From positions 148,804 through 212,803 of the forward strand of contig NZ_FZPH01000016.1 of NCBI RefSeq assembly GCF_900188485.1: 64,000 nt of DNA, written 5' to 3'. The translations under genes and the position numbers were made by a program. The notes under the pieces are model-generated. The model saw only the letters and a program-made list of their open reading frames with translations. It ran no database searches and was not told the DNA's origin. The stretch comes from Asanoa hainanensis. Lineage in GTDB: Bacteria > Actinomycetota > Actinomycetes > Mycobacteriales > Micromonosporaceae. Each line of letters begins with the position of its first letter. Within the stretch, counting starts at the first letter, position 1. This document shows positions 6,618 through 15,820 of this stretch, in pieces.

Positions 6618-9600
6618 TCAGACGGTGAAGGTGTAGGAACCGGCCGCGAGCTGGAAGACCGCCGCGCCCGACACGTAGCCCATCGCGACCGCCTGCGCCG
6701 GGGCGCTGACCGCGGCCGCGGACGGTGCCGGCACGCGTACGGTCGCCGTCGTGTTCGCGGGGATCTCGACCCGCAGGGTCAGCGTGCCGCCGGCGATGGA
6801 CCAGTCCGACAGCGCCCGCCCGTACGGCGTCGCCAGATCGGCCCGTCCGGAGGTGAGCCCGCCGCCGGGGCGGGGCGCGATGACCAGGCGGTGGTAGCCC
6901 GGGTCACGCGGGTCCGGCCCGACGCCACCGACCGACCGGTAGAGGAAGTCACCGACCGAGCCGAGTCCATAGTGGTTGAACGAGTTCATCCCCGGGTCCT
7001 GGAACGACCCGTCGGTGCGGATCCCGTCCCAGCGCTCCCAGATGGTCGTGCCGCCGCGCGCGCTCATGTAGCCCCAGCCGGGGTAGTCCGGCTGGAGCAG
7101 CACCTGGTACGCGGTCGCCAGATGCCCGTTCTCGGCCAGCACCGGAAGCAGGTTCTCCACGCCCAGGAAGCCGACGCTGAGGTGCCCGCTGCGGGAGGCC
7201 ACCTTGGCGGCGAGCTTGTCGGCCACCGACTGCACCCGGCCGGACGGCACGAGCCCGAACGAGAGCGCCAGCACGTACCCCGTCTGGGTGTTGCCCGAGA
7301 CCGTGCCGTCGGCCGCGACGAACCGCCCGGTGAACGCCGCCGCCACCTGGTCGGCGAGCGTCCCGTAGGACGACGCCTCGGCCGTGCGCCCGGTCGCCGC
7401 CGCCATCCGGGAGACGAGCCGTGCGCTGTAGGCGAAGTAGGCCGTCGAGATGAGGTCGTTGGCCGTGTTGTCGCCCACGTTGAGCCAATCCCCGTACGTC
7501 GACTGGTTGCGGATCAGGTCGGCACCCGAGGTGGCCCGGGAGTAGTCGACCCAGCGGCGCATCGCCGTGAAGTTCTCGTCGACGATCCGCAGGTCGCCGT
7601 AGCGCTGCCAGACCGTGTACGGCACGATCACGCCCGCGTCGCCCCAGCCCGCCGTGCCCGCGCCGCAGCAGACGGCCGGCGCCACGTCGGTGAACGCGCC
7701 GTCGGTGCGCTGCGCGTCTGTCAGGTCGTCGGTGAACTTGTCGAGCAGCCCGTGCACGTCCATGTTGAACGTCGAGGTGCCCACGAACGCCGCGATGTCG
7801 CCGGTCCAGCCGAGCCGCTCGTCGCGCTGCGGGCAGTCGGTCGGGATCGTCAGCATGTTGGACCGCTGGCCCCACAGGATGCTCCGCTGCACCTGGTTGA
7901 CCAAAGAGTTCGAGGTGCTGAACGAGCCCGTCGCGGCACCGTTGGTCCAGGCCGCGAGCCCGGTCACCGACGAAAGCGTTGGTGTGCCTGGGAAGCCCGT
8001 CAGCTCCACGTAGCGGTAGCCGTGCACCGTGAAGCGCGGCTCGTAGACCTCGTCGGCGCCGGTGCCGGCCAGGGTGAACCGATCGGTCGCCCGGGCCGCG
8101 CGCAGGTTGGCCAGGTAGACCGTGCCGTCCGGGTTGAGCACCTCGGCGTGCCGCATCGTCACCGTCGTGCCGGCCGGGCCGCGTACCCGAAGCCGGTTCC
8201 AGCCCGCGAAGTTCTGCCCGAGGTCGACCACCCAGACGCCCGGCGTGGGCTGGGTGACCGCGACCGCCGGCAGGGTCGCCTGCACCGCGACGCCCGGGTC
8301 CACCGAGGACACCAGGTTGGGCTTCGTGCCGGTGCGGACGACCGCGGCCGCCCACGACGCGTCGTTGAACCCCGGCTGGTCCCAGCCGGCCTGCGTGGAA
8401 CGGGCGTCGTACTCCTCGCCGTGGAAGATGTCGTCGAACCGGATCGGGCTCGACGCGGTGCGCCAGGAGCCGTCGGTGCGCACGGTCGTGGTGGTGCCGT
8501 CGGTGTGCCGCACCACGAGGTCGGCCGAGTACCACGGCTGGGTGCCGTAGCGCTGGTTGCCGCCCATGCCGAGCGATCCCGAGTACCACCCGTTGCCGAG
8601 GTAGGCGCCGATCGCGTTGTCGCCCTGGCGCACTTGGGAGGTGACGTCGAGGATCCGGTACTGCACGCGGCGGTTGTAGTCCGTCCATCCTGGAGCGAGC
8701 GCCTCGCCGCCGACCTTCGCGCCGTTGATCCGGGTCTCGTGCAGGCCGAGCGCGGTCACCATCAGGCGGGCGCTGGCCACGGGCTTCGCCAGGGAGAAAC
8801 CCTTCCGCAGGTACGGTGCCCCGCGCGCGACGGATACCTGGGCGCCCCAGGGGCCGGCGCCGTAGCCGGCGATCGCCCGCGCGGCGGGCCACGCCGCGTC
8901 GTTGAAGCCGGGGTTCTGCCAGCCGGCGGGCGCGGTCTGGCTGGCCTTCCAGGCGCCGTCGGTGACGATCCGGGTGGTGGCCGCGCCGGTCACCTCGAGC
9001 GCGGCGATCGCGCCCGCCGGTGAGACGGTGGTGTTCTCGGTCGCGACGGCGATGGTGTTGGTGCCGCCCGCCACGAGCCGGGCGGTGACGTCGAGGACGG
9101 CCGCGCTCTTCCACGACTCGTACACCCGCGGGGAACTGCTCACCTGGGTGCCGTTGACCCAGACGTCGGCGGTGTCGTCGCCGGTGACGGTCAGCGTGCC
9201 GCGGGTGATGGCACCGGCCGGGAGGGTGAACGTGCGGCGCAGGTAGCGGGTGCCGACCGGCGCGCTCGCGCCCGGATCGCCCTCCGGGTACCAGATCCAG
9301 GTGGCGCCGGACAGCGCCGGCGCGGTCGCGCTGGACCCGATGAACGCGGCCTGCCAGCCAGTGGCCGGGTCGTACTGCCCGGTCTCGAACCAGCTCACCG
9401 GGCCCCACGATCCTTGCCGGCCCTGGGTGTCCCAGACCCGCGCGCGCCACCAGTAGCGGGTGCGCGACGCGAGCGCGGCACCGCCGTAGGCGGCGTCGAC
9501 CGAGCGGCCGGAGACGACGCGGCCGCTGTCCCAGACGTCGCCGGTGCCGCCCTGGGCCGCGGCCTCGGACGCCGAGACGATCACCTGGTACGCGCCCTGG

Positions 9601-10328
9601 AGGAGCTCGGTGCCGGCCGGAGCGATGGCCTTCCAGCCGAAGCGTGGTTTGGCGGCGTCGACGCCGAGCGGTGTCACCCGGCGCTCGGTGGTCGGTGCGG
9701 TGACCGTCAACGGCGAGCCGGCGTTGACGTCCGGGCCGGTCACCCCGCTCCCCCACGGTCCCGCGCCGTAGCCGGCCGTGACCAGCGCGGCGGGCCAGCC
9801 CGCGTCGCTGGTGGCCGGCTCCGTCCAGTCCGGGCCGACGCTGTTCGCGGCCTTCCATGCCGCGTCGGTGACGAGCTCGACGGTGCCGCCGGCGGCGACC
9901 ACCCGGAGGCGGCCGAGCACGCCGGCCGGCCCGGCGGCGGTGTTGCGGGCCGCGACGGCGAGCGTGTTGGCGCCGGGTCGCAGCGCGCCGGCCAGGTCGA
10001 CGTAGAGCGCCTGGCGCCAGGAGTCGACCGCCTGGGCCGAGCTGGCCAGGGGCACGCCGTTGAGCCACACGTCGACGCTGTCGTCGCCGGTCACGACGAA
10101 CTGCGCCTCGCTGACCGCGCCCGACGGCGCGGTGAACGTGCGGCGCAGGTAGCGGGTGGCGGCGGGCGCGGTGGTGGCGGGGTTGCCTTCCGGATACCAG
10201 ATCCAGTTGGCGCCGGCCAGGTTGACCGGCGCGGCCTGCGCGGGGGCGGCACCCGAGACCAGCAGGGCGGCGACGCAGGCGAGGGTGGTGGCCGCGCCGG
10301 CGATGCGGCGTGGTGTCGTGGGTGGCAT
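6618..10328 (-). CDS. Exported GH78 alpha-L-rhamnosidase with duplicated N-terminal module
   Basis: A 1236-residue secreted enzyme. Residues 1-33 are a Sec signal peptide ending in APAQA-A. Two homologous beta-rich modules follow, near residues 38-195 and 339-500, each opening with WIWYPEG and ending in GYGAGPWG. The Bac_rhamnosidase N-terminal region, the (alpha/alpha)6 catalytic barrel and a C-terminal beta domain come next. The motif DCPQRDERLGWTGD gives acidic residues D831, E837 and D844, and WERWDG gives E1098. Their spacing (6, 7 and about 260) matches the acid and base residues of characterised Streptomyces GH78 enzymes. It should release terminal L-rhamnose from plant glycans or glycosides outside the cell. 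Confidence 0.93.
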   Translation of the reverse strand: MPPTTPRRIAGAATTLACVAALLVSGAAPAQAAPVNLAGANWIWYPEGNPATTAPAATRYLRRTFTAPSGAVSEAQFVVTGDDSVDVWLNGVPLASSAQAVDSWRQALYVDLAGALRPGANTLAVAARNTAAGPAGVLGRLRVVAAGGTVELVTDAAWKAANSVGPDWTEPATSDAGWPAALVTAGYGAGPWGSGVTGPDVNAGSPLTVTAPTTERRVTPLGVDAAKPRFGWKAIAPAGTELLQGAYQVIVSASEAAAQGGTGDVWDSGRVVSGRSVDAAYGGAALASRTRYWWRARVWDTQGRQGSWGPVSWFETGQYDPATGWQAAFIGSSATAPALSGATWIWYPEGDPGASAPVGTRYLRRTFTLPAGAITRGTLTVTGDDTADVWVNGTQVSSSPRVYESWKSAAVLDVTARLVAGGTNTIAVATENTTVSPAGAIAALEVTGAATTRIVTDGAWKASQTAPAGWQNPGFNDAAWPAARAIAGYGAGPWGAQVSVARGAPYLRKGFSLAKPVASARLMVTALGLHETRINGAKVGGEALAPGWTDYNRRVQYRILDVTSQVRQGDNAIGAYLGNGWYSGSLGMGGNQRYGTQPWYSADLVVRHTDGTTTTVRTDGSWRTASSPIRFDDIFHGEEYDARSTQAGWDQPGFNDASWAAAVVRTGTKPNLVSSVDPGVAVQATLPAVAVTQPTPGVWVVDLGQNFAGWNRLRVRGPAGTTVTMRHAEVLNPDGTVYLANLRAARATDRFTLAGTGADEVYEPRFTVHGYRYVELTGFPGTPTLSSVTGLAAWTNGAATGSFSTSNSLVNQVQRSILWGQRSNMLTIPTDCPQRDERLGWTGDIAAFVGTSTFNMDVHGLLDKFTDDLTDAQRTDGAFTDVAPAVCCGAGTAGWGDAGVIVPYTVWQRYGDLRIVDENFTAMRRWVDYSRATSGADLIRNQSTYGDWLNVGDNTANDLISTAYFAYSARLVSRMAAATGRTAEASSYGTLADQVAAAFTGRFVAADGTVSGNTQTGYVLALSFGLVPSGRVQSVADKLAAKVASRSGHLSVGFLGVENLLPVLAENGHLATAYQVLLQPDYPGWGYMSARGGTTIWERWDGIRTDGSFQDPGMNSFNHYGLGSVGDFLYRSVGGVGPDPRDPGYHRLVIAPRPGGGLTSGRADLATPYGRALSDWSIAGGTLTLRVEIPANTTATVRVPAPSAAAVSAPAQAVAMGYVSGAAVFQLAAGSYTFTV

Positions 10329-10379
10329 GGGATCCCTCCAGACGATCCGGGGACGGGCGGATCGGTGCCGGCCGCGCGG

Positions 10380-10391
10380 TGAAACGTTTCA
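10380..10391. promoter_or_regulatory. Perfect LacI/CcpA-like palindrome upstream of the rhamnosidase gene
   Basis: TGAAACGTTTCA is a perfect 12-bp palindrome with the central CG of LacI-family operators. It lies 52-63 bp before the rhamnosidase ATG, well placed to control that gene. It differs from the TNNATCGATNNA sites near the LacI gene at 5464-6528, so a different regulator may act here. Confidence 0.6.
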
Positions 10392-10418
10392 TCGACGGCC
10401 GCAATCGCCATGCTACGG

Positions 10419-10439
10419 ATTGCCACGACACCTGGCAAT
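10419..10439. promoter_or_regulatory. Inverted repeat ATTGCCA-N7-TGGCAAT
   Basis: A perfect 7-bp inverted repeat with a 7-bp spacer. It lies between the stop of the DHA2 transporter gene and the rhamnosidase gene, both leftward. It could be a second operator for the rhamnosidase promoter or part of its promoter region. There is no T-run, so it is unlikely to be an intrinsic terminator. Confidence 0.4.
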
Positions 10440-10454
10440 GACGGATATGGATGT

Positions 10455-11918
10455 CTAGTCGCGGGCGGCCGCGCCCATGCGCTCGGTGTTGACCTCCGCC
10501 GCGCGCATGGCCCGCGGCGAGGTCGAGACCAACCCGATGACCAGGTTGGCCAGGCCGATCGCGCCGATCACCGCCCAGCTGATGTGGTACGCCCGCATGA
10601 ACGCCGGCGTCTGCGCGACCTCGACGACCTGACCCGCGATGATCGACCCGATGATCGCCACGCCCAGGGTCTGGCCGAGCTGCCGCATGGTCGAGGCGAT
10701 GCCCGCGGCGACGCCGGCCTGGCGGTTGGGCATGCCCGCGACCGCCGTGTTCGTGATCGCCGCGTTGGTCCAGCCGAGCCCGAAGCCGATCAGGCAGTAC
10801 ATGAAGAACAGCCGGAAGTAGTGCGGGTCCTCGTGCGGGATCACGGTGATCACCCCGGCGACCAGGACCGACAGGCCGCCGATCAGGAGCGACGGCCGCG
10901 GGCCGTAGCGGGCCACCACCCGCCCGGATATCGGGCTGAACACCGCCAGCAGGGTCGCCATCGGCAGGATCGCGAGGCCCGCCGCGACCGGCGAGAACGC
11001 CAGCACGTCCTGGAGGTAGAACGTGTTGAGCAGCAGGAAGCCGCCCTGCGCCGTGTACGCCAGCAGGGCGATCGCGGTGGCGCCGGAGAACGGCGGCGAC
11101 CGGAAGAAGCGCAGGTCGATCAGCGGCTCGCGCCGGCGCAGTTCCCACCACACCAGCACCACGAAGACCACGGCGGCGCCCAGGAAGAAGCCGAGGATCG
11201 CCGGCGACATGCCCCTCATCGGCAGCTCGATGATCCCGTAGGTGAGCGACCCGACCAGCACGACGAGCAGCACCTGCGCGAACAGGTCGAGCCTGCGGCG
11301 CTTCGCCGCCATCGACTCGCGGATGTAGCGGCCGGCCAGGACGTACGCCGCGATCGCGATCGGCACGTTGATCAGGAAGATCGCCCGCCAGGAGAACGCC
11401 TGCACCAGCGTGCCGCCCAGGATCGGACCGGCGGCGATGCTCACGCCCACCGTCGCACCCCAGAAGCCGATTGCCTTGGCCCGGGCGCGCGGCTCCGTGA
11501 ACGTGTTGGTGATGATCGAGAGCGCGACCGGGTTCAGCATGCTGCCGCCCAGGCCCTGCAGGATCCGGAACGCGATCAGCCAGCCGAGGTTGGGCGCCAG
11601 CGCGCAGAGCAGTGAACCCAGCGCGAACACGGCCAGGCCGACCTGGAAGACGCGCCGCCGGCCTATCCGGTCACCGATGGAGGCCGAGACGATCAGGAAC
11701 GACGCGAGCACCAGCATGTACGAAGCGAGCGTCCACTGCGCGCCTTGGATCGACGCGTTGAAGTCCTGCTGGATCGACGGCAGCGCGACGTTGAGCGCGC
11801 TCGTGTCCAGCCCGACGATGAAGATGCTGGAACAGCAGATGGCCAGCACCAGGAGTCCCCGGGCGCGCGGCGGCTGCCCGGCCTGCCGGATGACGTGCTG
11901 CCTCGGGGGTCCCGCCAT
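10455..11918 (-). CDS. DHA2-type MFS drug/proton antiporter
   Basis: A 487-residue membrane protein with about 14 helices. The N-terminal helix holds the DHA2 signature GLDTSALNVALPSIQQDF. The MFS motif A loop is SIGDRIGRRRVF and antiporter motif C is WGATVGVSIAAGPILGG. Such EmrB/QacA-like pumps expel hydrophobic compounds with proton exchange. The gene lies 126 bases upstream of the rhamnosidase on the same strand, with an inverted repeat and a LacI-like palindrome between them, so separate transcription is likely. No neighbouring TetR or MarR gene indicates the substrate. Confidence 0.9.
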   Translation of the reverse strand: MAGPPRQHVIRQAGQPPRARGLLVLAICCSSIFIVGLDTSALNVALPSIQQDFNASIQGAQWTLASYMLVLASFLIVSASIGDRIGRRRVFQVGLAVFALGSLLCALAPNLGWLIAFRILQGLGGSMLNPVALSIITNTFTEPRARAKAIGFWGATVGVSIAAGPILGGTLVQAFSWRAIFLINVPIAIAAYVLAGRYIRESMAAKRRRLDLFAQVLLVVLVGSLTYGIIELPMRGMSPAILGFFLGAAVVFVVLVWWELRRREPLIDLRFFRSPPFSGATAIALLAYTAQGGFLLLNTFYLQDVLAFSPVAAGLAILPMATLLAVFSPISGRVVARYGPRPSLLIGGLSVLVAGVITVIPHEDPHYFRLFFMYCLIGFGLGWTNAAITNTAVAGMPNRQAGVAAGIASTMRQLGQTLGVAIIGSIIAGQVVEVAQTPAFMRAYHISWAVIGAIGLANLVIGLVSTSPRAMRAAEVNTERMGAAARD

Positions 11919-12029
11919 GAGTTGAACGTTCGCCCTCGCTGAAGGTCAGATCCGCCTCTCAGCCTATTCCCGGAGGTCGTCGGGGTTCCGACTGTCGCCG
12001 AAACCGCTGGCACCACCGGCCACATCCGC

Positions 12030-13352
12030 CTAACGCGTCAGCCGCTCCGGGACGTTCTGCAGCGCGACCGTGCGCAGGAAGCGCTCGACCGCGGCCGTGC
12101 CGACCGACGTGAACGCGCCGGACGCCGCCGGCCACGGGCCGCCGTGCTGCATCGCGTCGACCACCGCGACCCCCGTCGGCACGCCGTTGTAGATGACCCG
12201 ACCAGCCCGGTCGACCAGCGCGGGCAGCAGCGCCCGGACCGCGTCGTCGTCATCCTCGCCGGCCAGCACGGTCGCGGTCAGACTGCCCTCCAGCCTTTCG
12301 GCGAGCGGGCCGTAACCGTCCACGGCGGACTGTGCGATGACGACAGTCGGGCCGAAGTGCTCCGCCAGCAGCTCGCCGTCGAGCGCGTCGCCTCCCACTC
12401 GGACGGCGAACGGCGCCGCGCCACCGGCCGGCGCGGTCGCCGCGCCCTCGGCCGCCGGTGCCCGGTCGCGCCAGGCGGCGTGCGCGGTGGCCATGGCGGG
12501 CGTCAGCATGCGCTCGAACACCGGTGTCCCGGCGACCTCGGCGGCCAGCCGGTCGGCGAACGCGGCGCCGGCCGCGCCGTCGGGCACGACCACCAGGCCC
12601 GGCTTGGTGCAGAGTTGCCCGGCCGAGCCGGTCACCGCGGCCGCCAGCGTCGCGGGCCAGCGCTCGTCGGCGAGGGCCGCCGGGAAGACGAACACCGGGT
12701 TGAGCGCGCCCATCTCGGCGTACACGGGGATCGGGTCGGGCCGAGCGGCGGCGGCGTCCATCAGCGCCCGGCCACCGGCCGCGGAGCCGGTGAAGCCGAC
12801 CGCGCGGATCTCCGGCGCCCGCACGAGCGCGAGCGAGACGTCGGCGCCGCCCTCGACGACCCGGAACGCCTCGCCGAGCGCCGGCTGGACCGCCGCCGCG
12901 ATCAGCCGGGCGGTCTCGGGCTGGGCCGGGTGCGCCTTGGCCACCACCGGGCAGCCGGCGGCCAGCGCGGACGCGGTGTCGCCGCCCAGCACGCCGAACG
13001 CCAGCGGGAAGTTGGACGCGGCGAACACCGCGACCGGCCCGATCGGCACCCGCACGGCGACGATGTCGCCACCACCGGGAGCGGCGCCGGCCGAGCGGAC
13101 CACCGGGCGGTCCCGGCCGTCGGCCACGAAGTCACCGAGCAGCCGGAGTTGGCCGGTCGTGCGAGCCAGCTCACCTTCGAGCCGCGGCCGGGGCAGGCCG
13201 GTCTCGGCCATCGCCGCCTCGATGACCGGCGCCGCGGCGGCCGTCAGCGCGTCGGCGGCGGCGTGCAGGGCGTCGCGGCGCTGGGCGCCGGACCAGGTGG
13301 CCAGCTCACGCGCGGCGATGGCGGCCTCGGCGGTGCTGCTCTCGACAGACAC
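12030..13352 (-). CDS. NAD(P)+-dependent aldehyde dehydrogenase, ketoglutarate-semialdehyde type
   Basis: A 440-residue aldehyde dehydrogenase. It has the catalytic cysteine in GQLCTKPG (C248) and the general base in YAEMGALNP (E213). The N-terminal half resembles the 2,5-dioxovalerate (alpha-ketoglutaric semialdehyde) dehydrogenase branch used in pentose, uronate and hydroxyproline oxidation. It is shorter than the usual 480-520 residues. The GTG start at 13352 has GGAGG five bases upstream. It diverges from the adenosine deaminase-family gene with a 23-base gap. Given the nearby KDG kinase and KDPG aldolase it may serve sugar-acid oxidation, but the exact substrate is inference. Confidence 0.82.
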   Translation of the reverse strand: MSVESSTAEAAIAARELATWSGAQRRDALHAAADALTAAAAPVIEAAMAETGLPRPRLEGELARTTGQLRLLGDFVADGRDRPVVRSAGAAPGGGDIVAVRVPIGPVAVFAASNFPLAFGVLGGDTASALAAGCPVVAKAHPAQPETARLIAAAVQPALGEAFRVVEGGADVSLALVRAPEIRAVGFTGSAAGGRALMDAAAARPDPIPVYAEMGALNPVFVFPAALADERWPATLAAAVTGSAGQLCTKPGLVVVPDGAAGAAFADRLAAEVAGTPVFERMLTPAMATAHAAWRDRAPAAEGAATAPAGGAAPFAVRVGGDALDGELLAEHFGPTVVIAQSAVDGYGPLAERLEGSLTATVLAGEDDDDAVRALLPALVDRAGRVIYNGVPTGVAVVDAMQHGGPWPAASGAFTSVGTAAVERFLRTVALQNVPERLTR

Positions 13353-13362
13353 AGTGCCTCCG

Positions 13363-13368
13363 TAATGT
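13363..13368 (+). promoter_or_regulatory. -10 hexamer TAATGT of a probable leaderless promoter
   Basis: TAATGT ends seven bases before the GTG start at 13376, the spacing expected if transcription begins at the start codon. No ribosome site precedes that GTG. The hexamer lies inside the 23-base gap to the divergent aldehyde dehydrogenase gene. Confidence 0.6.
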
Positions 13369-13375
13369 TCCGGGG

Positions 13376-14308
13376 GTGACAGCGGCGACGCTACCCAAGA
13401 CCAACCTGCATCTGCATCTCACGGGCGCCATGCGCCCGAGCACCCTCGCCGAGCTCGCGGCCCGCGACGGCCTTCCGTTGCCGCCGCCGTTCGCGCCCGG
13501 CACGGTGCACGAGTGGGCCGCCTTCCAGGAGCGGTACGACCTGGCCCGCGCCACGATCCGCGGCCCGGCGGACATCGAGCGGCTGGTGGTCGAGGCGGCC
13601 GAGGACGACGCGACGTGCGGCGCGCGCTGGCTCGAGCTCCAGGTCGACCCGACGTCGTACGCGGTGGTCGCGGGCAGCCTGCACGGCGCGGTCGAGGCGG
13701 CCCTGACCGGCGCGGCCCGCGCACCGATCCCGGTCGGCATCGTGGTCGCGGCGAGCTGGGCGGCGGGACCCGAACACGCGCTGCGCCTGGCCAAGCTGGC
13801 GGCGGCGTACGCGGACCGGGGTGTCGTGGGGTTCGGACTGTCCAACGACGAGCGCCTGGGCCGCGTCGAGGACATGGCGCCGGCGTGCCGGCTGGCCGCC
13901 GAGGCCGGGCTGCTGGTGGTGCCGCACGGCGGCTTCTACACCCCGCCGGCGCACGTCGCCGACTGCGTCACGGTGCTCGGTGCCCACCGCATCGGCCACG
14001 GGCTGGCCGCGATGCACGACCCCGCCACCCGCGACCTGCTCGCCGAAGGCGGGGTCGCGCTGGAGGTCTGCCCGACGTCCTATCCCCCGCTGGGCGTCGC
14101 GGCCATCACGGAGCTTCCGATCCGCGACCTGCGAGCGGCCGGCGTCCTGGTCGCCCTGGGCACCGACGACCCACTGCTGTTCGGCTCCGACCTGACCACG
14201 CAGTACGCGCTGGTCACCAGCGACCCGGCGGAGCAGGCCGACCTGGCCCGCTGTTCGGTCATGGCGAGCGCCGCACCCGCCGCGCTCAAGGCCGCACTGC
14301 TGGGCTGA
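13376..14308 (+). CDS. Adenosine deaminase-family aminohydrolase
   Basis: A 310-residue metal-dependent deaminase. The N-terminal NLHLHLTGAMRP supplies the first two zinc-ligand histidines, VPHGG the third, HRIGHG the catalytic region and LGTDDPLLF the metal-binding aspartate. The family deaminates adenosine or related compounds such as 6-aminodeoxyfutalosine, adenine or methylthioadenosine. The first motif reads LTG where classical adenosine deaminases have LDG, so the substrate may not be adenosine. The GTG start is probably leaderless. Its end overlaps the convergent amidase gene by 23 bases. Confidence 0.82.
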   Translation: MTAATLPKTNLHLHLTGAMRPSTLAELAARDGLPLPPPFAPGTVHEWAAFQERYDLARATIRGPADIERLVVEAAEDDATCGARWLELQVDPTSYAVVAGSLHGAVEAALTGAARAPIPVGIVVAASWAAGPEHALRLAKLAAAYADRGVVGFGLSNDERLGRVEDMAPACRLAAEAGLLVVPHGGFYTPPAHVADCVTVLGAHRIGHGLAAMHDPATRDLLAEGGVALEVCPTSYPPLGVAAITELPIRDLRAAGVLVALGTDDPLLFGSDLTTQYALVTSDPAEQADLARCSVMASAAPAALKAALLG

Positions 14309-15482
14309 TCGTCGCGGCCCAGGCGAGCAGGCGCTCGTCGTCGCCCCGGGCACCGACGAGCTGGATGCCCCAGGGCAGCCCGTGTTCGTCGCGGCCCGCG
14401 GGGACGCTCAACGCGGGCGCGCCGAGCACGCTGAACGGCACCGACATGGCCGCGCTCCCGGTGCTGTCGAGGCCGCGCGGTGCGGTGCCCGGCGCCGCCG
14501 GCGTGACCCAGACGTGCACGTCGGTGTCGTCGAAGGCCGCCACGAACTCGCGGCGCCAGCGGGTCGCCTCGGCGTAGTCGGCGGCCGTGACCGCCATCCC
14601 TTCGCGAACCGCGGCGGCGGTCTGCGGGCGGTAGCGGTCGGCGTGCTCCGGGAACCAGGTCGCGTGGGTGCGGGCCAGCTCGAACCGGTTGAGCACCACG
14701 CACCGCTTGGCGTTTTTCTCCACATCGGACAGGAAATCGGTGGTACGCACGACGAAGCCCGCCGCCCGCAACGCCGTCACCTGTTCCTCGAAGGCGGCCC
14801 GCGCCTCCACACCGGCCCGCGCGAGATAGGCCGGGGACGGGATGCCCAGCACCGGCTCGTTCGTCGGCGCTTCGGGCGTCCATGATGGACAGGCGACGGC
14901 AGCCACCTGGGCAGCGCTGGCCACGTCGGCGGTGAACCAGCCCACCGTGTCGAGCGACGGCGAGTGCGGCACCATGCCGTCCGTCGGGACCCGGCCGTGC
15001 GTGGGGCGGAAGCCGACCACTCCGCAGAACGCCGCCGGCCGGATCACCGAGCCCAGGGTCTGCGAGCCGAGCGCGACCGGCACCATCCCGGCCGCGACGG
15101 CGGCCGCCGAGCCGCTGCTGGATCCGCCCGGGGTGTGCGCCGGGTCGTGCGGGTTGCGGGTCGGGCCCGGCGCGGCGCTGGCGAACTCGGCCGTCACGGT
15201 CTTGCCGGCGATGACGTAGCCGGCCGCTCGCAGGCGGGTGACCAGCGACGCCTCAGGGCCGTCGAACAGCTCGGGCGGCAGCACCGAGCCGGCCCGGGTC
15301 GCGAACCCGTCGACCCGGAAGATGTCCTTGACGCCGAGCGGCACTCCTTCTGTGAGGCGCGCCCGGCGGCCCGGCTCGGGCAGGAACGCGTGGAGCACCG
15401 GGTCGACCGTGTCGATCCGGTCCAGCCACGCGGCGAGGGGCTGGGGATCGGCCAGCGAACGGGGCCGGACCAGAGGTGCCAT
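14286..15482 (-). CDS. Amidase signature-family hydrolase
   Basis: A 398-residue Ser-cisSer-Lys amidase. K52 lies in GVKDIF, the glycine/serine loop is GGSSSGS (residues 119-125), and the nucleophile is S145 in LGSVIRPA. The family hydrolyses amides such as indoleacetamide, aryl-acylamides, or glutaminyl-tRNA intermediates in GatA. It is shorter than GatA (about 480) and has no gatB or gatC beside it, so a stand-alone amidase is most likely. The leftward gene converges on the deaminase gene with a 23-base overlap. Confidence 0.88.
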   Translation of the reverse strand: MAPLVRPRSLADPQPLAAWLDRIDTVDPVLHAFLPEPGRRARLTEGVPLGVKDIFRVDGFATRAGSVLPPELFDGPEASLVTRLRAAGYVIAGKTVTAEFASAAPGPTRNPHDPAHTPGGSSSGSAAAVAAGMVPVALGSQTLGSVIRPAAFCGVVGFRPTHGRVPTDGMVPHSPSLDTVGWFTADVASAAQVAAVACPSWTPEAPTNEPVLGIPSPAYLARAGVEARAAFEEQVTALRAAGFVVRTTDFLSDVEKNAKRCVVLNRFELARTHATWFPEHADRYRPQTAAAVREGMAVTAADYAEATRWRREFVAAFDDTDVHVWVTPAAPGTAPRGLDSTGSAAMSVPFSVLGAPALSVPAGRDEHGLPWGIQLVGARGDDERLLAWAATISPAVRP

Positions 15483-15541
15483 CAGGGACCAAACTACGCG
15501 AGCGGCCCGACTCCGGGGCGGTCCGGGGGTACGTTCGGGAC

Positions 15542-15820
15542 ATGGCCGACGACAGCATCCCGCGCCCCAGCCAGGCCGCCGGACTGCGCGAGTTCTGGGC
15601 TGGCCTCGGCACCTTCCGCCGGGCCGGCGTGGTCAGCCTGGCCGCGTTCGAGGTCGTCTGCACGACCGCGGCCGCGCTCGACCTGATGCGCCGCCCGCAG
15701 CACCTGGTGCGCGGGCCCAAGGCGCTCTGGTGGCCGGCGATCTTCGTGCAGCCGGTCGGCTCGGTCGCCTACCTGACCTGGGGCCGCCGCCTGCGCACCG
15801 GCCCCGACGTGACGCCCTAA
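15542..15820 (+). CDS. Small membrane protein, PLDc_N-like
   Basis: A 92-residue protein. Two hydrophobic segments (AGVVSLAAFEVVCTTAAAL and ALWWPAIFVQPVGSVAYLTWGRR) are arranged like the phospholipase D N-terminal (cardiolipin synthase-like) small membrane domain common in actinobacteria, where WW..P..G...YL.WGRR is typical. No catalytic domain is attached. ATG 15542 is six bases after TACGTT, a leaderless-type -10, which supports this start over the upstream in-frame ATG. The stop codon overlaps that of the convergent KDPG aldolase gene. Confidence 0.7.
   Translation: MADDSIPRPSQAAGLREFWAGLGTFRRAGVVSLAAFEVVCTTAAALDLMRRPQHLVRGPKALWWPAIFVQPVGSVAYLTWGRRLRTGPDVTP

Noticed and set aside
6606..9023. 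805-residue rightward open frame opposite the rhamnosidase gene
   Set aside because: Antisense shadow. There is no ribosome site and the composition is Arg/Gly/Ala/Val-rich without domains.
6949..11151. 1400-residue leftward open frame across the GH78 and DHA2 genes
   Set aside because: It is the third-frame shadow of two real genes with clear domains. Its protein is Arg/Gly/Pro-rich without motifs, as expected from high-GC codon bias.
13376..14308. Assigning adenosine deaminase (add) by name
   Set aside because: The first metal motif reads LTG where adenosine deaminases have LDG, so the substrate cannot be named with confidence.
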